A stretch of DNA of 64,000 nt from Gyrodactylus bullatarudis. Its lineage: Eukaryota > Platyhelminthes > Monogenea > Gyrodactylidea > Gyrodactylidae. Every line of letters begins with the position of its first letter. Position 1 is the first letter of the stretch. The DNA lies in NCBI GenBank assembly GCA_012064415.1, contig SSNU01000163.1:248001-312000 (forward strand), given 5' to 3'. This document shows, one piece after another, positions 1 to 13,745 of the stretch. Under the pieces are notes generated by a model, which ran no database searches, was not told the origin of the DNA, and was given only the letters and a program-made list of their open reading frames with translations. The position numbers and the translations under genes were made by a program.

Positions 1-1003
1 GGTTTGCTTAGACTTGTGTAACAGACTGTATTATTTATTTACATGCAGAAACATGTTGTAAGATGAACTTCAAAACGACTGGAAACAAGTCTCTGTCTAT
101 CTATCATAGGGTTTGTAAAAATACACTGATTATAATCCATAATTATGGATCTAAAGTTATTTTAATGGAAATATTTTTAGTTATCGATAAAAAATACATG
201 CTATCTACATGAAGTTTTAGCAGATAGATATCAGTCGATTGCATATTTAAATGCTATAGGTATGATTACTTGACAAAAGTTATCTTACATTAAAGATAAT
301 AGGTTTATAAAATAACGTTTTTAACAAAAATTTAAAAATAAAGAATCAACTTTATTTGAATTAGTATAGCACGAGTTTGACGAAGTGAGATCGAATGGGT
401 GGAGTGAACAAAGTATTTTCTGAGGTTTAGATGAAAAATATGAAATAACTCAGGGTTTAAAAAATTTAGTCAGTATGGTTTAGTTGACATTGAACCTTGT
501 GTTATTATAATAATAAAAGGTAAAAAGTATAATCTCCATCATTATTTTTGTGTCTTTAACATCAATGTACATCAGCTTACATTTATAACAGCGACTCTCC
601 ACTTGATTTGACGAAGAAATTTCAACAAGTCAGCATTAGTGAACCTTGGAATAAGGTCTGAATCGCGAAGATCAGATGTAACTCGATTGCTAATCGAGTT
701 TGGTAGATATGTGACAGTTCCCAACTAAAAGTTTAGAGAATAAATCCAGATTAGAATTTACCGAGGGTATTACTAAGAATCTTTTGCAGTTCCTTCTGTG
801 TAGAGATTAAGAAATGTTCCATAAAACAATTATCAAGCCCCCATTTATAGTACTTTCTTTTTATTTATTGACTTTGTATGTATAAAAAGCATGGTTCTTG
901 TCATTCCAATTTTTCAATAAACTACGTAAGATATAGGGATTGATGGAATACAGTAGTATTCTTTGAATGAAGAAAAAATGGATATTTTCAAATATTAACT
1001 CAC
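1..1003. other. Left-edge non-coding stretch
   Basis: No exon could be supported here on either strand. About 127-432 is a copy of a dispersed repeat found again near 46.2, 48.5, 49.7 and 59.3 kb. The rest is AT-rich sequence without recognisable coding signal. It is presumably intron or downstream sequence of the minus-strand receptor gene whose last visible exon ends at 1004. If that gene continues, its membrane domain lies beyond the left edge. Confidence 0.5.
127..432 (+). repeat. Dispersed repeat family A, copy 1
   Basis: Shares GATCTAAAGTTnTTTTAA, TCGATTGCATATTTAAA, TTAGTATAGCACGnGTTTGA and ATTTTCTnAGGnTTAGATG with the copies at 48.9 and 59.3 kb, in order. Confidence 0.65.
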
Positions 1004-3147
1004 TGGAGTTGCTGTGGCTCCGAGTCCCTTAAAGACAGTATACTTTCGGATAATTTCCAAAATTTCTCCATCAATTTTATAACTTCCCGAGTTTAAATTT
1101 ATTGTTGTGTACTGTAAGAGAGTTTAAATTAGAAATGAATATGAATAAAAGTATCGATTGAATAGCTTACAGAAAAATCATTGGGACACAATCTGTTTTG
1201 AGCATAGGACCTGGAAAGGACTACCATATCGTAGAATTGTACTTCTTCATCATTTAGCGATGTAAAGCCAGCATTGGTTAGGACAGTTTTGCTAGCATTA
1301 TCCAGGCTGAATTCAACAGAGAAGAAACTGCCACTTAGAGATGGATAGGTAAAATTGGTTCTAGAAAGACCCTGTCCGAGAGAATAAAAGTTATCAATAA
1401 AATCTTTACATTAAAAATTAAAGGCTTTCAACTGAATTGTACAAATTTGAATAAGATGATAAGAATTATATTTAAACTCGATTGAGATTAATTTTGGATG
1501 AAAAATAACTAAAATGTTGCACTCTGTAAAATCGGATTCACGATAAATTAAAATACTAATTGATTTTTATTAAGATTAATCAATAAGAGTATTCATCTAA
1601 AAATAGTCATTGTTATCTGAGATAAATCTGTACAAATAATTAAAAATCTTGAAAGGTTTATTTTGGGACCGACAACGGAGGGGCAAAAGGCAATTCGGAC
1701 CTGGATTTTTGACAAAAATAGTTACAAAGTTGACGAGACGTCAAAGTCAGAAAAAAGAGGGGTGGGGTAAGGACCAAAACATGATCTGAGGTAAATCTAT
1801 TGTAAATCGAGGAAAAACTGAAATCATGCCAATCGAGGATTCTGAGAATTCAATTCTCTTACAGATCTTCGATATGTCTTCAAAGTATTCATTCCATAAA
1901 AATTCTCGTAAAGTTACAATTTAAAGCTACCTTTCAAGAAAATTCTTCCACAGCCCATCTCTTAGGATCATGCTATACAAATCCCTCATCCTCTCTTACC
2001 TAGACTATGATTCAGGTATCTTGTATGATCTGACTTGTATCTAAAATGCTGTCTAGGCTTCTTTACATATGAAGAATTACTCTTTGGCTTAGTCGAATCT
2101 CATTCAGTGTAATTCTCTAGTCCGAATTTCGGCTTTCGTCCTACAGATAGTTCAATCTCAGATACATCTCATGAACTTTCCTTCCCCCCCCCTGAGAACG
2201 AGATTTCAAATGGGTTTTAAAATTTTTCATTCAAAAATCTTTTCCCAGATATGTAAAATTCTTCCAACTCTTGTACCAGAGTTTCATAACTACATTCTGA
2301 TGATTTTAAAAAAAGTCACCACTTACAGCTGACATTACAAACCAAGTGTATGGCGGCTGGAGAAAATTTTTCTTAGAAACTTTGTCCAGAACAACTTTGA
2401 CCGTTTCTTGGCTGGCAATAACAACAAAAGTGGTTGGTGCTCTATCATTGATCATATCTATCAAATCATTCAGACTGTCAGCTGAACTGTTAATCACATA
2501 TTTAACTCGAGAGCCTTGTATCGGCCCCAAACTTGACATTGGATCAAAGTCTAAATTTATTAATCGACGAGAACTCACCTAGCCCGGTATCAACAAACTC
2601 TTCATCTGAAAAAAATTGATTAAAAATATAGATTCAACTCACAGTAAACTCTATCAAGAATGTACAAGACTTTAATATTAAAGTTTTGGTAGGTTGATCT
2701 CAAAAGAAAATTGGCTACCTCAAGTCTTTCATCGAGAATGCCTTTTAAATCTGGAGTATAGAGAATTTTATTGAACGGCGAATCAACCGAGATTGCACTC
2801 AAATCGGGAATAATGTTATCGATCCAAATATCTTTTTGACCCGTGAACGTAATAAAGGAGTTTTTAGATTTTGTAACAAAGTTGTGCACTAAATAACTAG
2901 AGGAATTTAGTTATTTACAGCTATTGTAGTCATCGAGACTTGGTTTCATCGTAATTTTCGTTGGAAAGTAGAGTTTGAAAGCATAACTTGACTTGGGCAT
3001 ACAGCTAGCAGTCTGATATACAGCAAAATACGCATCATGGACCAAGGTAGCCTTTGTAACGTTGACATTTGGGATGTTAATCAGAGAATAGAAAGTCTTT
3101 TGAGGTTTCGTCAGAACAAAAAGAATGGTTAAAATAAGAAAATGCAT
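1004..3147 (-). CDS. Receptor with ANF-type ligand-binding ectodomain, probably ionotropic glutamate receptor (5' part only)
   Basis: Exons read on the minus strand are 3147-2919, 2888-2643, 2605-2579, 2550-2327, 1362-1171 and 1111-1004; all junctions keep frame with GT-AG ends. Introns are 30, 37, 28, 964 and 59 bp. The product starts with a signal peptide (MHFLILTILFVL) and continues as an extracellular bilobed periplasmic-binding-like domain. Segments such as 'FVVIASQETVKVVL', 'PPYTWFVMSA' and 'FYDMVVLSRSYAQ' resemble the amino-terminal domain of kainate/AMPA-type receptors. No S1/S2 ligand core or membrane segment is in the window, so other ANF-domain receptors (GABA-B, guanylyl cyclase, mGluR) remain possible. 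The 964-bp intron holds a LINE remnant. The first intron gives an in-frame stop if retained. Confidence 0.45.
1940..2275 (+). mobile_element. LINE (non-LTR retrotransposon) remnant, reverse-transcriptase C-terminal part
   Basis: The plus strand of this intron reads, with stops, 'SLRIMLYKSLILSYLDYDSG' followed by 'ILYDL'. This matches the family at 29.47-29.9 kb ('DLRIPLFKALILPYLDYGSG' then 'ILCDI'). That motif is typical of the region just after the RT thumb in jockey/RTE/CR1-like LINEs. The copy is decayed and lies inside the receptor's 964-bp intron, antisense to the gene. Confidence 0.6.
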
Positions 3148-3570
3148 TCTTAAAGTGAATGTAAGAATGAGGTTTAAAGATAATATGCTCACTAAGATCA
3201 ATAGTGCACTCTATGGTTGAACGCATTTTATGTTGATAAGATTTTTCTAAAAGATATTCTTTTCAGATAAAAATAATTCACACAAATTTTCCCTTAAAAT
3301 CTCGATCATCTTACAGATACACAGATACATTTAGTACTGTCTTAATATTATGATATTTTATTAGTTAGTCAAATTAACTTTATTCATTTTTGAAAAATAA
3401 CCTCAAACAATTTGACAAAACAAATTTTATTTATGCAGAGAAAATATGTTTGACTTATTATATTTTCTACTTTGAGGCATTTTAAAATATTTTTATAATC
3501 ATTTATTGGATCAATTATCTCATTGAAAATTGATACTGGTTCCAAGGTGTACAAATGTCTCTCCAATGTT
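3148..3570. promoter_or_regulatory. Spacer between divergent receptor and E78 genes
   Basis: This stretch of about 420 bp separates the start of the minus-strand receptor from the start of plus-strand E78. It must contain the 5' end of both genes unless upstream non-coding exons exist. AT-rich; no specific promoter element could be identified. Confidence 0.35.
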
Positions 3571-6500
3571 ATGGAATCTAGTCATGGACTGTTATTAAAT
3601 GAAAATAGTCTTACAGATATTAAAGATTACCCTGTTGCCTTATCCTGCTCTTCTCCTTTAAAAAGAGAAACTATTCTTCCTACATTTGACGTTTTAAATC
3701 TCGAAGACAAGCATAATAACGTCAATAGCCCAATAACCTTTTCCATGAGTCAAACATATATCCATTCAAATCAAACAATTAACTCAGCCTACCTGAATCA
3801 GGCGGCCTCTAATCATGTTCCTGGAAATATTCAGATTTACGCATTCCAAAATAGAACCGGTTCAGATTTTCCCATAGATATTAATAATTCCCAAATTCCT
3901 CTCAAGTCTAACCCTTATAATCTACAGAATAGTTCAACAGATTCTCCCAATCACAATTCCAACACATCTCAGGCCTATCAAGATTCTATAGCCTATTCTA
4001 GGCCAGTTAATAATAGTAATATTCAGCAAAATCAGAGACATAAAGAACAGAATTCCAATGTGCCAAATCACCCAATACTAGTGGATAATAACTCTCAGGA
4101 TTTATCTTCTTCCTCTGATTCCATGTCAAATTCAGGATCGATCAAAAACTCTCTAACACCCTGTCGAGTCTGCGGAGACAAGGCTAGTGGCTATCATTAC
4201 GGTGTCATTTCTTGTGAAGGATGCAAGGTAAGCTTAAATTTGCTTAACTTCCACCTATTATTTTTAGGGGTTTTTCCGACGTAGCATTCAAAAACAAATC
4301 GAATATAAATGTCTTAGAGACGGCAAATGCACTGTTATTCGATTGAATCGAAATCGTTGTCAATTTTGTCGATTTAAAAAATGCCTCGGCGCTGGAATGT
4401 CAAAAGACTCTGTAAGGTATGGGAGAATGCCACGCCGTACTCGTAGCACTGAAGCAAACAATAACCCATCCCCTGTAAACTCTCAAGGTAGTGGTGTCAC
4501 TACAAGCTCAACTCGGAATGATCACCCTGGCATAACTGATCAAACTATCCCCCTAGCAAATCAGTCTAACAATAGCGGATCCATGGTTCTTATCAATGGA
4601 GCCCTTGACTCTAGCCTAATCTACAACTGGATAGAGAGGGTGACACAGGCATATCTTGCCTATTCTCCCTATTCTGAGCACAGGATTAAGGAAATGCACA
4701 AGACCCGAATGTCTCTGGTGAGTTCCGTATTTTTCTCTTGTCTTGATGACGAGATTTTTCAAAGTCAAAATTTGACCCCACATCAATTTTTTGCGTTTTT
4801 CTTCTCGATTGTGAATTATTTCAAATAATATCATTTGCGTTAGATTAAAATTGAGAATTTTTTCTTGTACGTAATGTACAATTGCAGATTTATTTTATAC
4901 ATACAGATTTATTGTACATAATAATTATTATTATTTGTAATTACATAAATTTAATAATCTTATCTTTTTACGCATTCCATCACGAATGTTCAAAATTGAA
5001 TATGCGTACCTTTATACATGTAGTTACATGTGTGCTAATCAAGTCGAATCTGAGCTCTTCTCTGATATACTCTTTACATGCATTTGACTACTTAATGAAT
5101 AATAGTAATAATTCTATTAGGTTTATCATCTAAGGCCCAACAATTTCACTCGGTTCTTTTTTTACACATGCTTCAATGAAAAATTTAAAATTTCATTGAA
5201 TAGCAAAATTCAGAAAAGTTTTGAGTGTCTTTTGATAACTATAACTGTATCATGAGAAACTGACATTCTTTTGGGATAAGAACAAAGTGTAACAGAAAAA
5301 AAGAGAATTTGAGTGTGAGTAAATGTGTAGATGAAAGCATGAGAAAGTGCTCTAATAAGTGGCATAAAAAAATTCATTATTATTGTCTCATTACACCATT
5401 GGGAATGTAATTAATTGGGTCAATTATGTATTATGTATATTGAGGAAATCTATTTGAATTAGGTTAACTAAATTTTCTCCCAAGAACTATGAAATGAAAT
5501 TTAGACATTTTTCCACTTTTCCACTTTCACGCTAAGAAAATATATATCACTATTTGTATTGTATAGAGTCCAGGTAGTAATCGTGGTTGTTTTTGTAGTC
5601 TATCTTTAATCAAGAATAATTACTACTATAATTCATTTAAATTAATTTAGTTTATTAATTCATTAAAGAAAAAAAACATAATGTATTTAAAGCTCGTGAT
5701 TGTAGTGTTCTTTTGTAGAAGGAATTTGTTGTAGTGTGTCTGAAATGACCTCTATCTTGTTTTTCAGCTATCTTTTGTATTCTGTCGTTCTTTAGATTTT
5801 TTTCGAGAAAAATAACTTTTTTGGTTTATGCTTCTGTTACTTATAAAAAATATATGTAGTTTCTGTTACAAATAAATAAACCGTGATACACACTACCATG
5901 ATACACATTCACCATCCGCACCACACTTTGGACAGAGAAAAACTACAAATTATTAGTTCTTGATAGAGTCAATGAGAAAGTCAACCCAGATCTCAAATTT
6001 AACAGTAGTAATAAGGATAGTCTTATTTTCTTGTTTTGAATTATTAGCTTCAATTCGGACGGAATGAGGAATGATAGAAAAAAAGTAAAATTTGAATCCA
6101 ATAGAACAACAATAAAATTTTATATTTATTTTTTATTCAAAAAAATAATGGAATCAAAAAGACCCAGTCTCCCTTTCTCGGCTTTTTCATTCTTGACTTT
6201 AAAATAAAAATACATTACTTCACAGTTGTGTGGTCGTTATAAATAAAAAGCATATTTTTTATTAGATATCAAGACTGTACTACACTTTTACATAAAAAAG
6301 ATTATTTAAACGCTCAGCAGCTACTGGAGTGAATGAACCCCTTCACTATGTTTTTTTTCGGAGGTTAAAGATCAACCCCTCTTTTATGGACCATCTATAT
6401 TTATTTGAGGGGAGGGGGGGGGCAGAGGTATCATTATTTGAGAATAAAATTTCAATTCATAACCCCTGTTTGGTGTATGGTTGGATTATACTAGAGGAAG

Positions 6501-9500
6501 AGAATAATCAAATCCTGTTTGCTAACGGTTGTAAAATTTGATGTCCTACATGATAAAATTAATTATGATGAGGGGAGGTTATATGTTTATTTGGGACTGG
6601 TCACTGGGCAATCACCTTCTCCTCACTCCGATAGTAAATATAGAGAAACAGGAAAATGTCTATTGATCAAAGTCAAGACTGAAAGCTAGCAACAAGTTTC
6701 CTCACAAATTGTGTACAGTTTTGTGATTCAAATTTTAATTCTCAACAACAACAATAACAACACCTTTTCAATAATAAATAACTGTATTGAGCAGTGGACA
6801 ATACCACCCTTTGGGATGACAGAGATCTCTTGTCAAACAGACGCACTTGTCAATATAAAAACATACAGGTCATCAAAAATAATGAGTTCCTTTCATAATT
6901 GACCCTTGAAGATGATTTTCTAAAATAACCCATGAGTAACCATTAACATTGAGTGAGTGTGAATATGAATATGTTCTTGGCTCAAGTGAAAATCTAAAAA
7001 ATCCTCGCAAATGTTCTTGGGGCAGAGTATTCTTGACAAGTGTGATTATTTTTCCTTTGACATTCGTATCATGTTACATCATTTCGATTGAAATGTGTCA
7101 TATCAGGGGATCAGTCTCTTGTTGCAATCGCTATGCAAATTACAAAATCTGATACAATGTGTACCATCTAAAGAGGGGACGTGTGTGCAAGTATATCTTA
7201 TTGATATAATTTCAAAATGTTTCTAATGACAGAAATGATTTCATTTCTCATTTGTAAATGTCGACATCTGTTCCTTGATAGGTTCTCACCACATCATCAT
7301 CATTATACAGTAATAATTGTAGTATACAGTTGTTGTTATTAATGATATATCAGAGAGCTAACAAGAACCATTGTATAGACTTTTATTCATTTCGTATTCT
7401 CAAATGTCCTCTTTTTCTCTGTCTCTCTCTTGTCTGGTTTGCGTGAGTCTCATTGGCAGACATTCCTCTCATGAAACCACAATACTAATAAGATTTCTAT
7501 TCATAATAATAATAATAACAGTGCTAATACAATTGACTTGGTACATTCATATTTAGAAAGAGCCTGAAGAGAGAAGGAAAATAAAAGTTGACCTCTGACC
7601 CTCAACCCCCCTCATCTACCCAAAAGTTCTCTCTTTCACTCCCAGTTAATCCTCTCCTTCTTCTCTCTCTCTTCAAATAATGAAAGAATGAAAAACCGTC
7701 AAAAAATTAAAAAATAAAACATGGAATTAAACTACTACTACTAAAAATATGATTATTGGTATTTTTTATTGCAAACACTCATCTGTAGAGCTCAGGGTGT
7801 ATGGCTCTATAGAATAGAATATTTTATAATGTGAAAGAAAAAACATTCGTTCTTGTTTTTTTTCTTTCAATTCTAAACTTTGAAAATACTCTGATAATAA
7901 TTCAAACGTTGATCTTGTTCATAACAAAATCTTCAGACCTCAATTTAGACTCAATATATATATGGTAAAGATTTCAGATTCGTTAGATTGATAATATTCT
8001 CACATGAAACATATTGTTGTGGTCATTATCGAAATACTAACTCAGTGTTGTATATTGCATCACCTTTTTCTCTCAAGTATTGCATTCGTGTACTTGTAAT
8101 CAGTTTGTTATCCAACACCAAATTGAATGTAATCATATTTCTTCTCAATGAAAAAATAAAGATGATTCTTACATAATTTTGCATAATTCTCGATGGTTGA
8201 TTTCTTTCTTTTCTGGGTGGTGTTTTGGTAAGTCCTGATTCTTTCTCTCTCTTAGGTAAATCCATCCATCTAACTCTTGGTAATTACCTTTTTCTATCAA
8301 TACATGTTGTGTATTCATCACACAAAAACGAGAATGACTCAAAATAATCATCTCATGGGTCTCCATTCGGGTCTCTCTTTATAAGATTAGCTATTTTCTC
8401 TTAATACTAACTAGTATAATTACCCTTTTCTTCTTAGACAAATGGTTTTATATATCAAACGAAAGACCTTATTATTATTTAAATATCAGATCAAAATATG
8501 ATTCAGATTTCTTTATTGTTCCCAAAAATACTTGAATCGGGCTCAAATTCGGACTCTTATTATGAAACTATTCTCAAGCCAAGCTTGTTTTTCTTCATTC
8601 TCTTGCGTTCTTAGTTTACACTGAAAAAATGTAGAAATTTTCATTTCTTGGCCAACTGAAACAGTAGTTGAATTTTATTGAATTTTCTATAAATTTTATT
8701 TTTAAAGATGCGCATTCCGCAAACTATGAATTACAACAAACAAATTTCATGTTGAAAGAAAAAAATACGAACCGCAAGCTAACAAAATTTATTTTTCGCG
8801 CATCTAAATCAAATCAACATTGGATTTAGTGGTACATCATCATGATTATGATGGCTATAGATCATCAAAGTTGTTACAGTTTTATTTGTATGCTTGTGTG
8901 TCGAATGTTTCTTTTATTTTATCGTTAAGTTTGTGTGTATGCTTGTGGAAACAGTTTTAAGCCTACGATAGTGGTAGCTGAAAATTATTTATTTTATTTA
9001 CACGACTGGGGTTGCTTACCACACCCTTTTTGAATAATTTTAGAACAGAAAAATCTTTTTACATCAACAAATGATACTGTCGTTTTAAAAGAGCAAAATT
9101 AAATACATTTTTTTTGATTTGAATGTAGCAGAAAAATGAGAATCAAGAAACCTTGGATATCTTGTAGGGAAAATTAATAACGATCAACAATAGGCAGGTA
9201 AACTGTTTGGTTATAAAGTAATTCGGCCAATAAACTCATAAAGATGATAGAGTATCATTATTCAGATGGGCAATATCGAGAGATAAAATTTTATTGATAT
9301 ATAGTCAATCTTGGATGAATTTCACAAGGATAAGGAGATGGATGATTCATTCTTGTTGTTCAACTAATCCATCCATTCTCAACCAAGTCCTCCACCCTCT
9401 TATCATTCGACTTTCCCCTCGATAATGCACCTCCAAAAAGACTCTATATTCTATAAATACACATAGCTCTGGGAAATCTTTATTCATTGTAATTGCATTG

Positions 9501-12439
9501 TTGTTATGCAACACAGAAACTTTTGCCAATTTTGCATTAGATTGATCCATCCATGCGTTCGTTCGTTCTCTTCCATTCCTACCTCTATATTAAACACACA
9601 CATACATCTCTATTTGTAGTTGATCCAGTTCTTCATTCATTGATAGCCATCCCAATTATTTTACATTACAAACGTAAAGAAAAAGTATTTAGGTCGCCCC
9701 CATCACCCCCGCTATATCACTATCTAATAGATAGTATCTATCTCAGTCTTTTGACTATGCAATATTTCTTGTCGCACAAATTTGGTATATAGGATCTGCC
9801 ATTGATTGACCTCGGATACGAATGACGTCATCATTCCCAAATGTCTGTATAGATCTTTTCTACTCATCCCTATCGACCCAAGCCTGAATTTACCTCTCGA
9901 TAAAAGAGTTTTTTATTATTATATCCAAATATTTTTGTCTAAACACTGAGAAATTGTTGTAAGTAATTATTTATGCAATGCATACATTGTTTACCAAGGT
10001 TTTATCTGAATCTTGCTGACAAAAAAAAACACAAAACATCCTGACAACAACAGAAAATTTAAAAATTCATTTTAATGATAAACAATTACATTTCCGTTTA
10101 ATCGAATGAAATATATTTATTATATTGGTTTAGACGTGTATTCATTTTTATATAAACTTTCAAAAAGACTGAAATGAAAACCCACGTTTCAACGGATGTT
10201 TAGTAGTATGTTCACATTCACACATCTCTTTGGTTGTAAAAATTGCTAGCCAATCATGTTTTACTACATATTTATTCATTCATTCATAATTACAAAGTGA
10301 TAATTTGGAGTATTTAACAAATATTCTATTGTGGTCTTTCTCTGCATATCGGCATCTATTAAAAATGACAAGTTTTTTTCTCTAATACCAAGTTCTGTAA
10401 AAGATACCAGAAGTTATGATTATTAATGATGATTATGACAATTGTGTACTGTAGAAATTGAAAAAAACCATTTTTACTTTGGTAAATTTCTCTACAGTCC
10501 ATTGAAACGTTGTTTATTGGTATGAGATGTGGTACAAAATATTTTGTACGCTTGCAGCATTTATCGAATGATTAATTTTTGACAAGCTTTTTTCAATTGA
10601 AAAAAAAACTTTGTGCAACAATTTTGCTTTTCGTGTTATCAACACGGTAGTGGTAGTAAAGTAGTATAGAGCAAACTTTTGTTATTGTTTTTCTCAATAC
10701 AAAATGTTTTTCCAAAGAATAAACCCAAAATTAGTAGCAGGAATATTGCATTATCATTAGACATGTCATACTTTCAGTTTGATGGTTTCAACTAATTTTG
10801 ATTTCCTCCACAGTTTCCAGAGGGTATAGAATTATGGCCAGAACGTATTGATCACAATCGACTCCAGATGCATGAGACCCTTAGTCATCTGATGGCGCCA
10901 AGCATTCAAAAGATTGTCGAATTCGCCAAAAGGATACCACAGTTTGACACTTTGGATCAACACGATCAACTAATCCTTATCAAGGGTGCCTTCTTCGAGG
11001 TTTGGTTAGCTCAAGCCTCTCGCCTTATTAATGCTCAAGAAGCCAAAATTACCTTTTCCGAGGGGGAACAAATCGACAAGGAGGAATTAGATTTTGTTTA
11101 TTCCGTAAGTTGTATACATGTCCTGTATCACACTGCATGTACACTACCAATGTAATGTAACCAATGGGATGTTCAACTCCTTTTTTCTCTCTCTCTCTAG
11201 CAAGCAACCATGTGTCTTATCTTAGATTTTGCCACCAATTTCAATCAGTTAATGTTGAATGAAGCAGAGATAGCCTTGTTTTGTGCAGTGCTCATTACGA
11301 AACCTGATCGTCCCGGACTAAATGACTTTACCAAATTGACTGTCATTCATGAGTATCTCAATAATGCCCTTCGTCTTCAATTGTTCAATAGAAATGATGT
11401 TATTGGCCAGCTCAGTGTCATCCTCAACAAGCTGCATGTCATTTCTCACCAAGTGCAGCAGCATGTTAAATGGTTTCGTGAAAACTGGTACCACACCAAA
11501 TTAGCTCCCCTCTATGCAGAAATTTACAATATTCCCAATGATAGTTCAATTCAATCGACAGCCACCGCGAATATTGGCAACAACAACAACAATAGCTCAA
11601 GTGATGCCAGCAGTTCGCCAATATCAAATCCAAACTCTTCCATTTACCCTCAGACCTATCAGACTGATCAGATGACCGGATCGGCTGCCTTTTATGCTCA
11701 ATCCACACCCGGTAATAACAACGTTAATGAAATGATGTACAATACAAGATATCAAATCATTCATCATCAACAATTCTCGAATGCAACTCCAGCAAATACA
11801 CTTCAGGGTATTGACAGTAACGATTACACAGATGGACTAGTCGTCGTCTCCTCAACTCCAAATGAGCTAAATGACCTGTGTAACGCTTCCAGGTCTCGGA
11901 ATATGAGCAGTCCCGGTGGTGTGGTCCACTCAAATAATTTTTATCAGACATGCGGTTCTAATTCTCAGATAATTAACTCTGTTGGACCGGCAAGTGTTCC
12001 CTCTTCTATAAACGGCTTCGACAATTCCTATCCTCAGAATGGTCCGGCTCTCTTAAAGAATCAACGGACAAGTGATCATTTGAGTATTCCCTCAAGCTCA
12101 ACGTCTAGTTGCTGTCTCATGGATCCAGGTGACTATCAGAGTCAGACACATGTTTACCCATCTGAAACCGGCAATGAGCATCCTTCTACAGCTACGCCAA
12201 AAAATCAGATTATCGACCAGAACGGTCAATTGATCGCTCATCACTCGGGTGAGAGTCTCTTTGCATGCAAAATCGATGAAGTTGACGAGGAAGAGGTGGA
12301 AGCCGAGATTTGCTCCTGGTCAGAGATGATTGGTGAGAAAGACAAGGAACTCTTGACCAATGAGATCGAGGGGGAAAGTCACGTTGTCGAGGAAGATGAT
12401 GAGCTTAGCCAATGTTTGGGAAATACCGAGAGTCTATAG
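3571..12439 (+). CDS. E78: E78-type nuclear hormone receptor (NR1E family)
   Basis: Exons are 3571-4227, 4268-4717, 10814-11104 and 11201-12439, all phase 0, giving about 878 aa. A long Asn/Ser-rich N-terminal domain (about 190 aa) precedes a C4 DNA-binding domain. Zinc finger 1 begins [20 protein letters not shown] and is split after CEGCK by a 40-bp intron. The P-box and finger 2 follow ([20 protein letters not shown]), ending [20 protein letters not shown]. The '[15 protein letters not shown]' signature fits E78 better than E75 or Rev-erb. The ligand-binding domain spans exons 2-4 (helix 3-5 region '[20 protein letters not shown]'). A long low-complexity C-terminal tail ends with an acidic segment. 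Start chosen as the first ATG of the open frame; an upstream coding exon cannot be excluded. Ligand-regulated transcription factor, nuclear. Confidence 0.88.
4718..10813 (+). other. 6.1-kb E78 intron separating DNA-binding and ligand-binding exons
   Basis: The donor GTGAGT follows the codons for MSL; the acceptor CCACAG precedes the codons for [10 protein letters not shown]. The interior is AT-rich with simple-sequence patches and only short chance open frames (61-95 codons) lacking family resemblance. No second gene is supported. Because Drosophila Eip78C is known to make a short isoform lacking the DNA-binding domain, an internal promoter here is conceivable, but no element was identified. 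Confidence 0.6.
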
Positions 12440-13100
12440 AACAGAAAACTTTTTATATTCCATCCAAATACTGCACAAATTCTTGATTTATGATAACTTT
12501 TACACACGTGTTTATTTTTTCAAATTATAAACTCCTTCCCCCAAATTATCCACAAAAGAACAATGAAATTTATGAATAGCTGATTTATCTTTGAATCCTT
12601 ATTCCCCCCCTCGACAATCATGATGTATGATTACTCAATAACAACAACACCATGTAGTAATTTAACTTGACTCAACACTCAAAACCCCATTTTACATGAA
12701 GAAGAAAAATTTATTTTATCTGCATTCCAGTGTATTTGTTTGATTCACAAAATTTTATCTCCATCTTTTTATTCCAATATGAAAATCAAATTTACTACAT
12801 AATTCCATACGATAAAGAAGTTACATACAAACTTATGCACAAAGTCGCCGATCGTGACGGCTGTCTCTTTGGATGCTAAATTTCTAAATAATATTGTTTC
12901 TATTCTATTATAATTTTTCCTTCAATCCTTATTCATAATCTCTATGCATACAATTAGGAGCAATTAGATTTTTAAAAAGAAAAACGGTTGAGATTTATGG
13001 TATTTACTCTAAAGTAGATACATTACATTAAAGATGAAAAAGATTAAATTAATTAAAATTATTTATTGACAAATTAAGTTTTTTAAATAATGGTAGAAAA
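12440..13100. other. E78 3' UTR and spacer to the convergent minus-strand gene
   Basis: AT-rich sequence without coding potential between the E78 stop and the stop of the minus-strand ORF at 13101. It presumably holds both 3' UTRs. A C-run lies near 12605. No further structure seen. Confidence 0.4.
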
Positions 13101-13745
13101 TTAAGACTTTGTCAGACGATCAAGCGATTCCCATGCCTTATTATCATCATGTCCATTTTGCATGGATTTCTTTTTTGGGGGGGACTTGATGGTTTCTATT
13201 TCTGACTGGACCTCTGATTCTATCCTACGAACCAATTGTGCTATAGTCTCTTTGATTTGAGCCTTAAATTTATTTTGATCCGATTTTGAAGTTGACTTCG
13301 GAGAAGCCTTTGCTATTCCATTAGCTTCAACTTCCTTAACCTTGTTTTTCCCATCTTTATTAATTGCAGATTTCAGAAGCTGAAGTGTGGAATTACATTC
13401 GTCAATTTTTTTCTCTAACGTGGTGAGATTAGTCTTCTCAGGCGACTTTTCTACAGTATCTCCTGGTAATTCGGAATTAGTTAGATTATCAATTTTGAAC
13501 GTATGTACTGGTAAAATAGTAATCGTTTCATCTTCATTCATGGCATACAATACCTGAAGACTAGAAACATTGGACGATATTGAGAGCTCTGTTCCATCAT
13601 TTTTCTGCACAGTTCGGGAAACTGACTGTTCTTCTTGACTTTTTTTGATACACTTTTTAATAGCTTTTAATATTTTTTTATCTGGAGACTTGAAGGATTC
13701 AAATTCATCAGGAACTGAGGATAGATCAAGAACACCGTAAATCAT
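13101..13745 (-). CDS. Unknown charged protein, single exon, 214 aa
   Basis: Uninterrupted frame from ATG (MIYGVLDLSSVPDEFESFKS) to stop. Lys/Glu/Ser-rich. The first 40 residues are a compact, probably helical basic segment (KKILKAIKKCIKKSQ). A middle region with regular Leu spacing (TTLEKKIDECNSTLQLLKSA) and another (IKETIAQLVRRIESEVQSEI) could form helices or a coiled coil. The C-terminus has a basic cluster PPKKKS that could be a nuclear localisation signal. No family recognised. Its ATG lies 103 bp from the ATG of divergent TFIIE-beta, so the two probably share a promoter, which supports this being a real gene. Confidence 0.6.
   Translation of the reverse strand: MIYGVLDLSSVPDEFESFKSPDKKILKAIKKCIKKSQEEQSVSRTVQKNDGTELSISSNVSSLQVLYAMNEDETITILPVHTFKIDNLTNSELPGDTVEKSPEKTNLTTLEKKIDECNSTLQLLKSAINKDGKNKVKEVEANGIAKASPKSTSKSDQNKFKAQIKETIAQLVRRIESEVQSEIETIKSPPKKKSMQNGHDDNKAWESLDRLTKS

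Noticed and set aside
3201..3240. Upstream ATG (MRSTIEC...) with a donor, as first exon of the receptor gene
   Set aside because: Joining it to the next exon breaks frame. The downstream ATG gives a good signal peptide, so that start was used.
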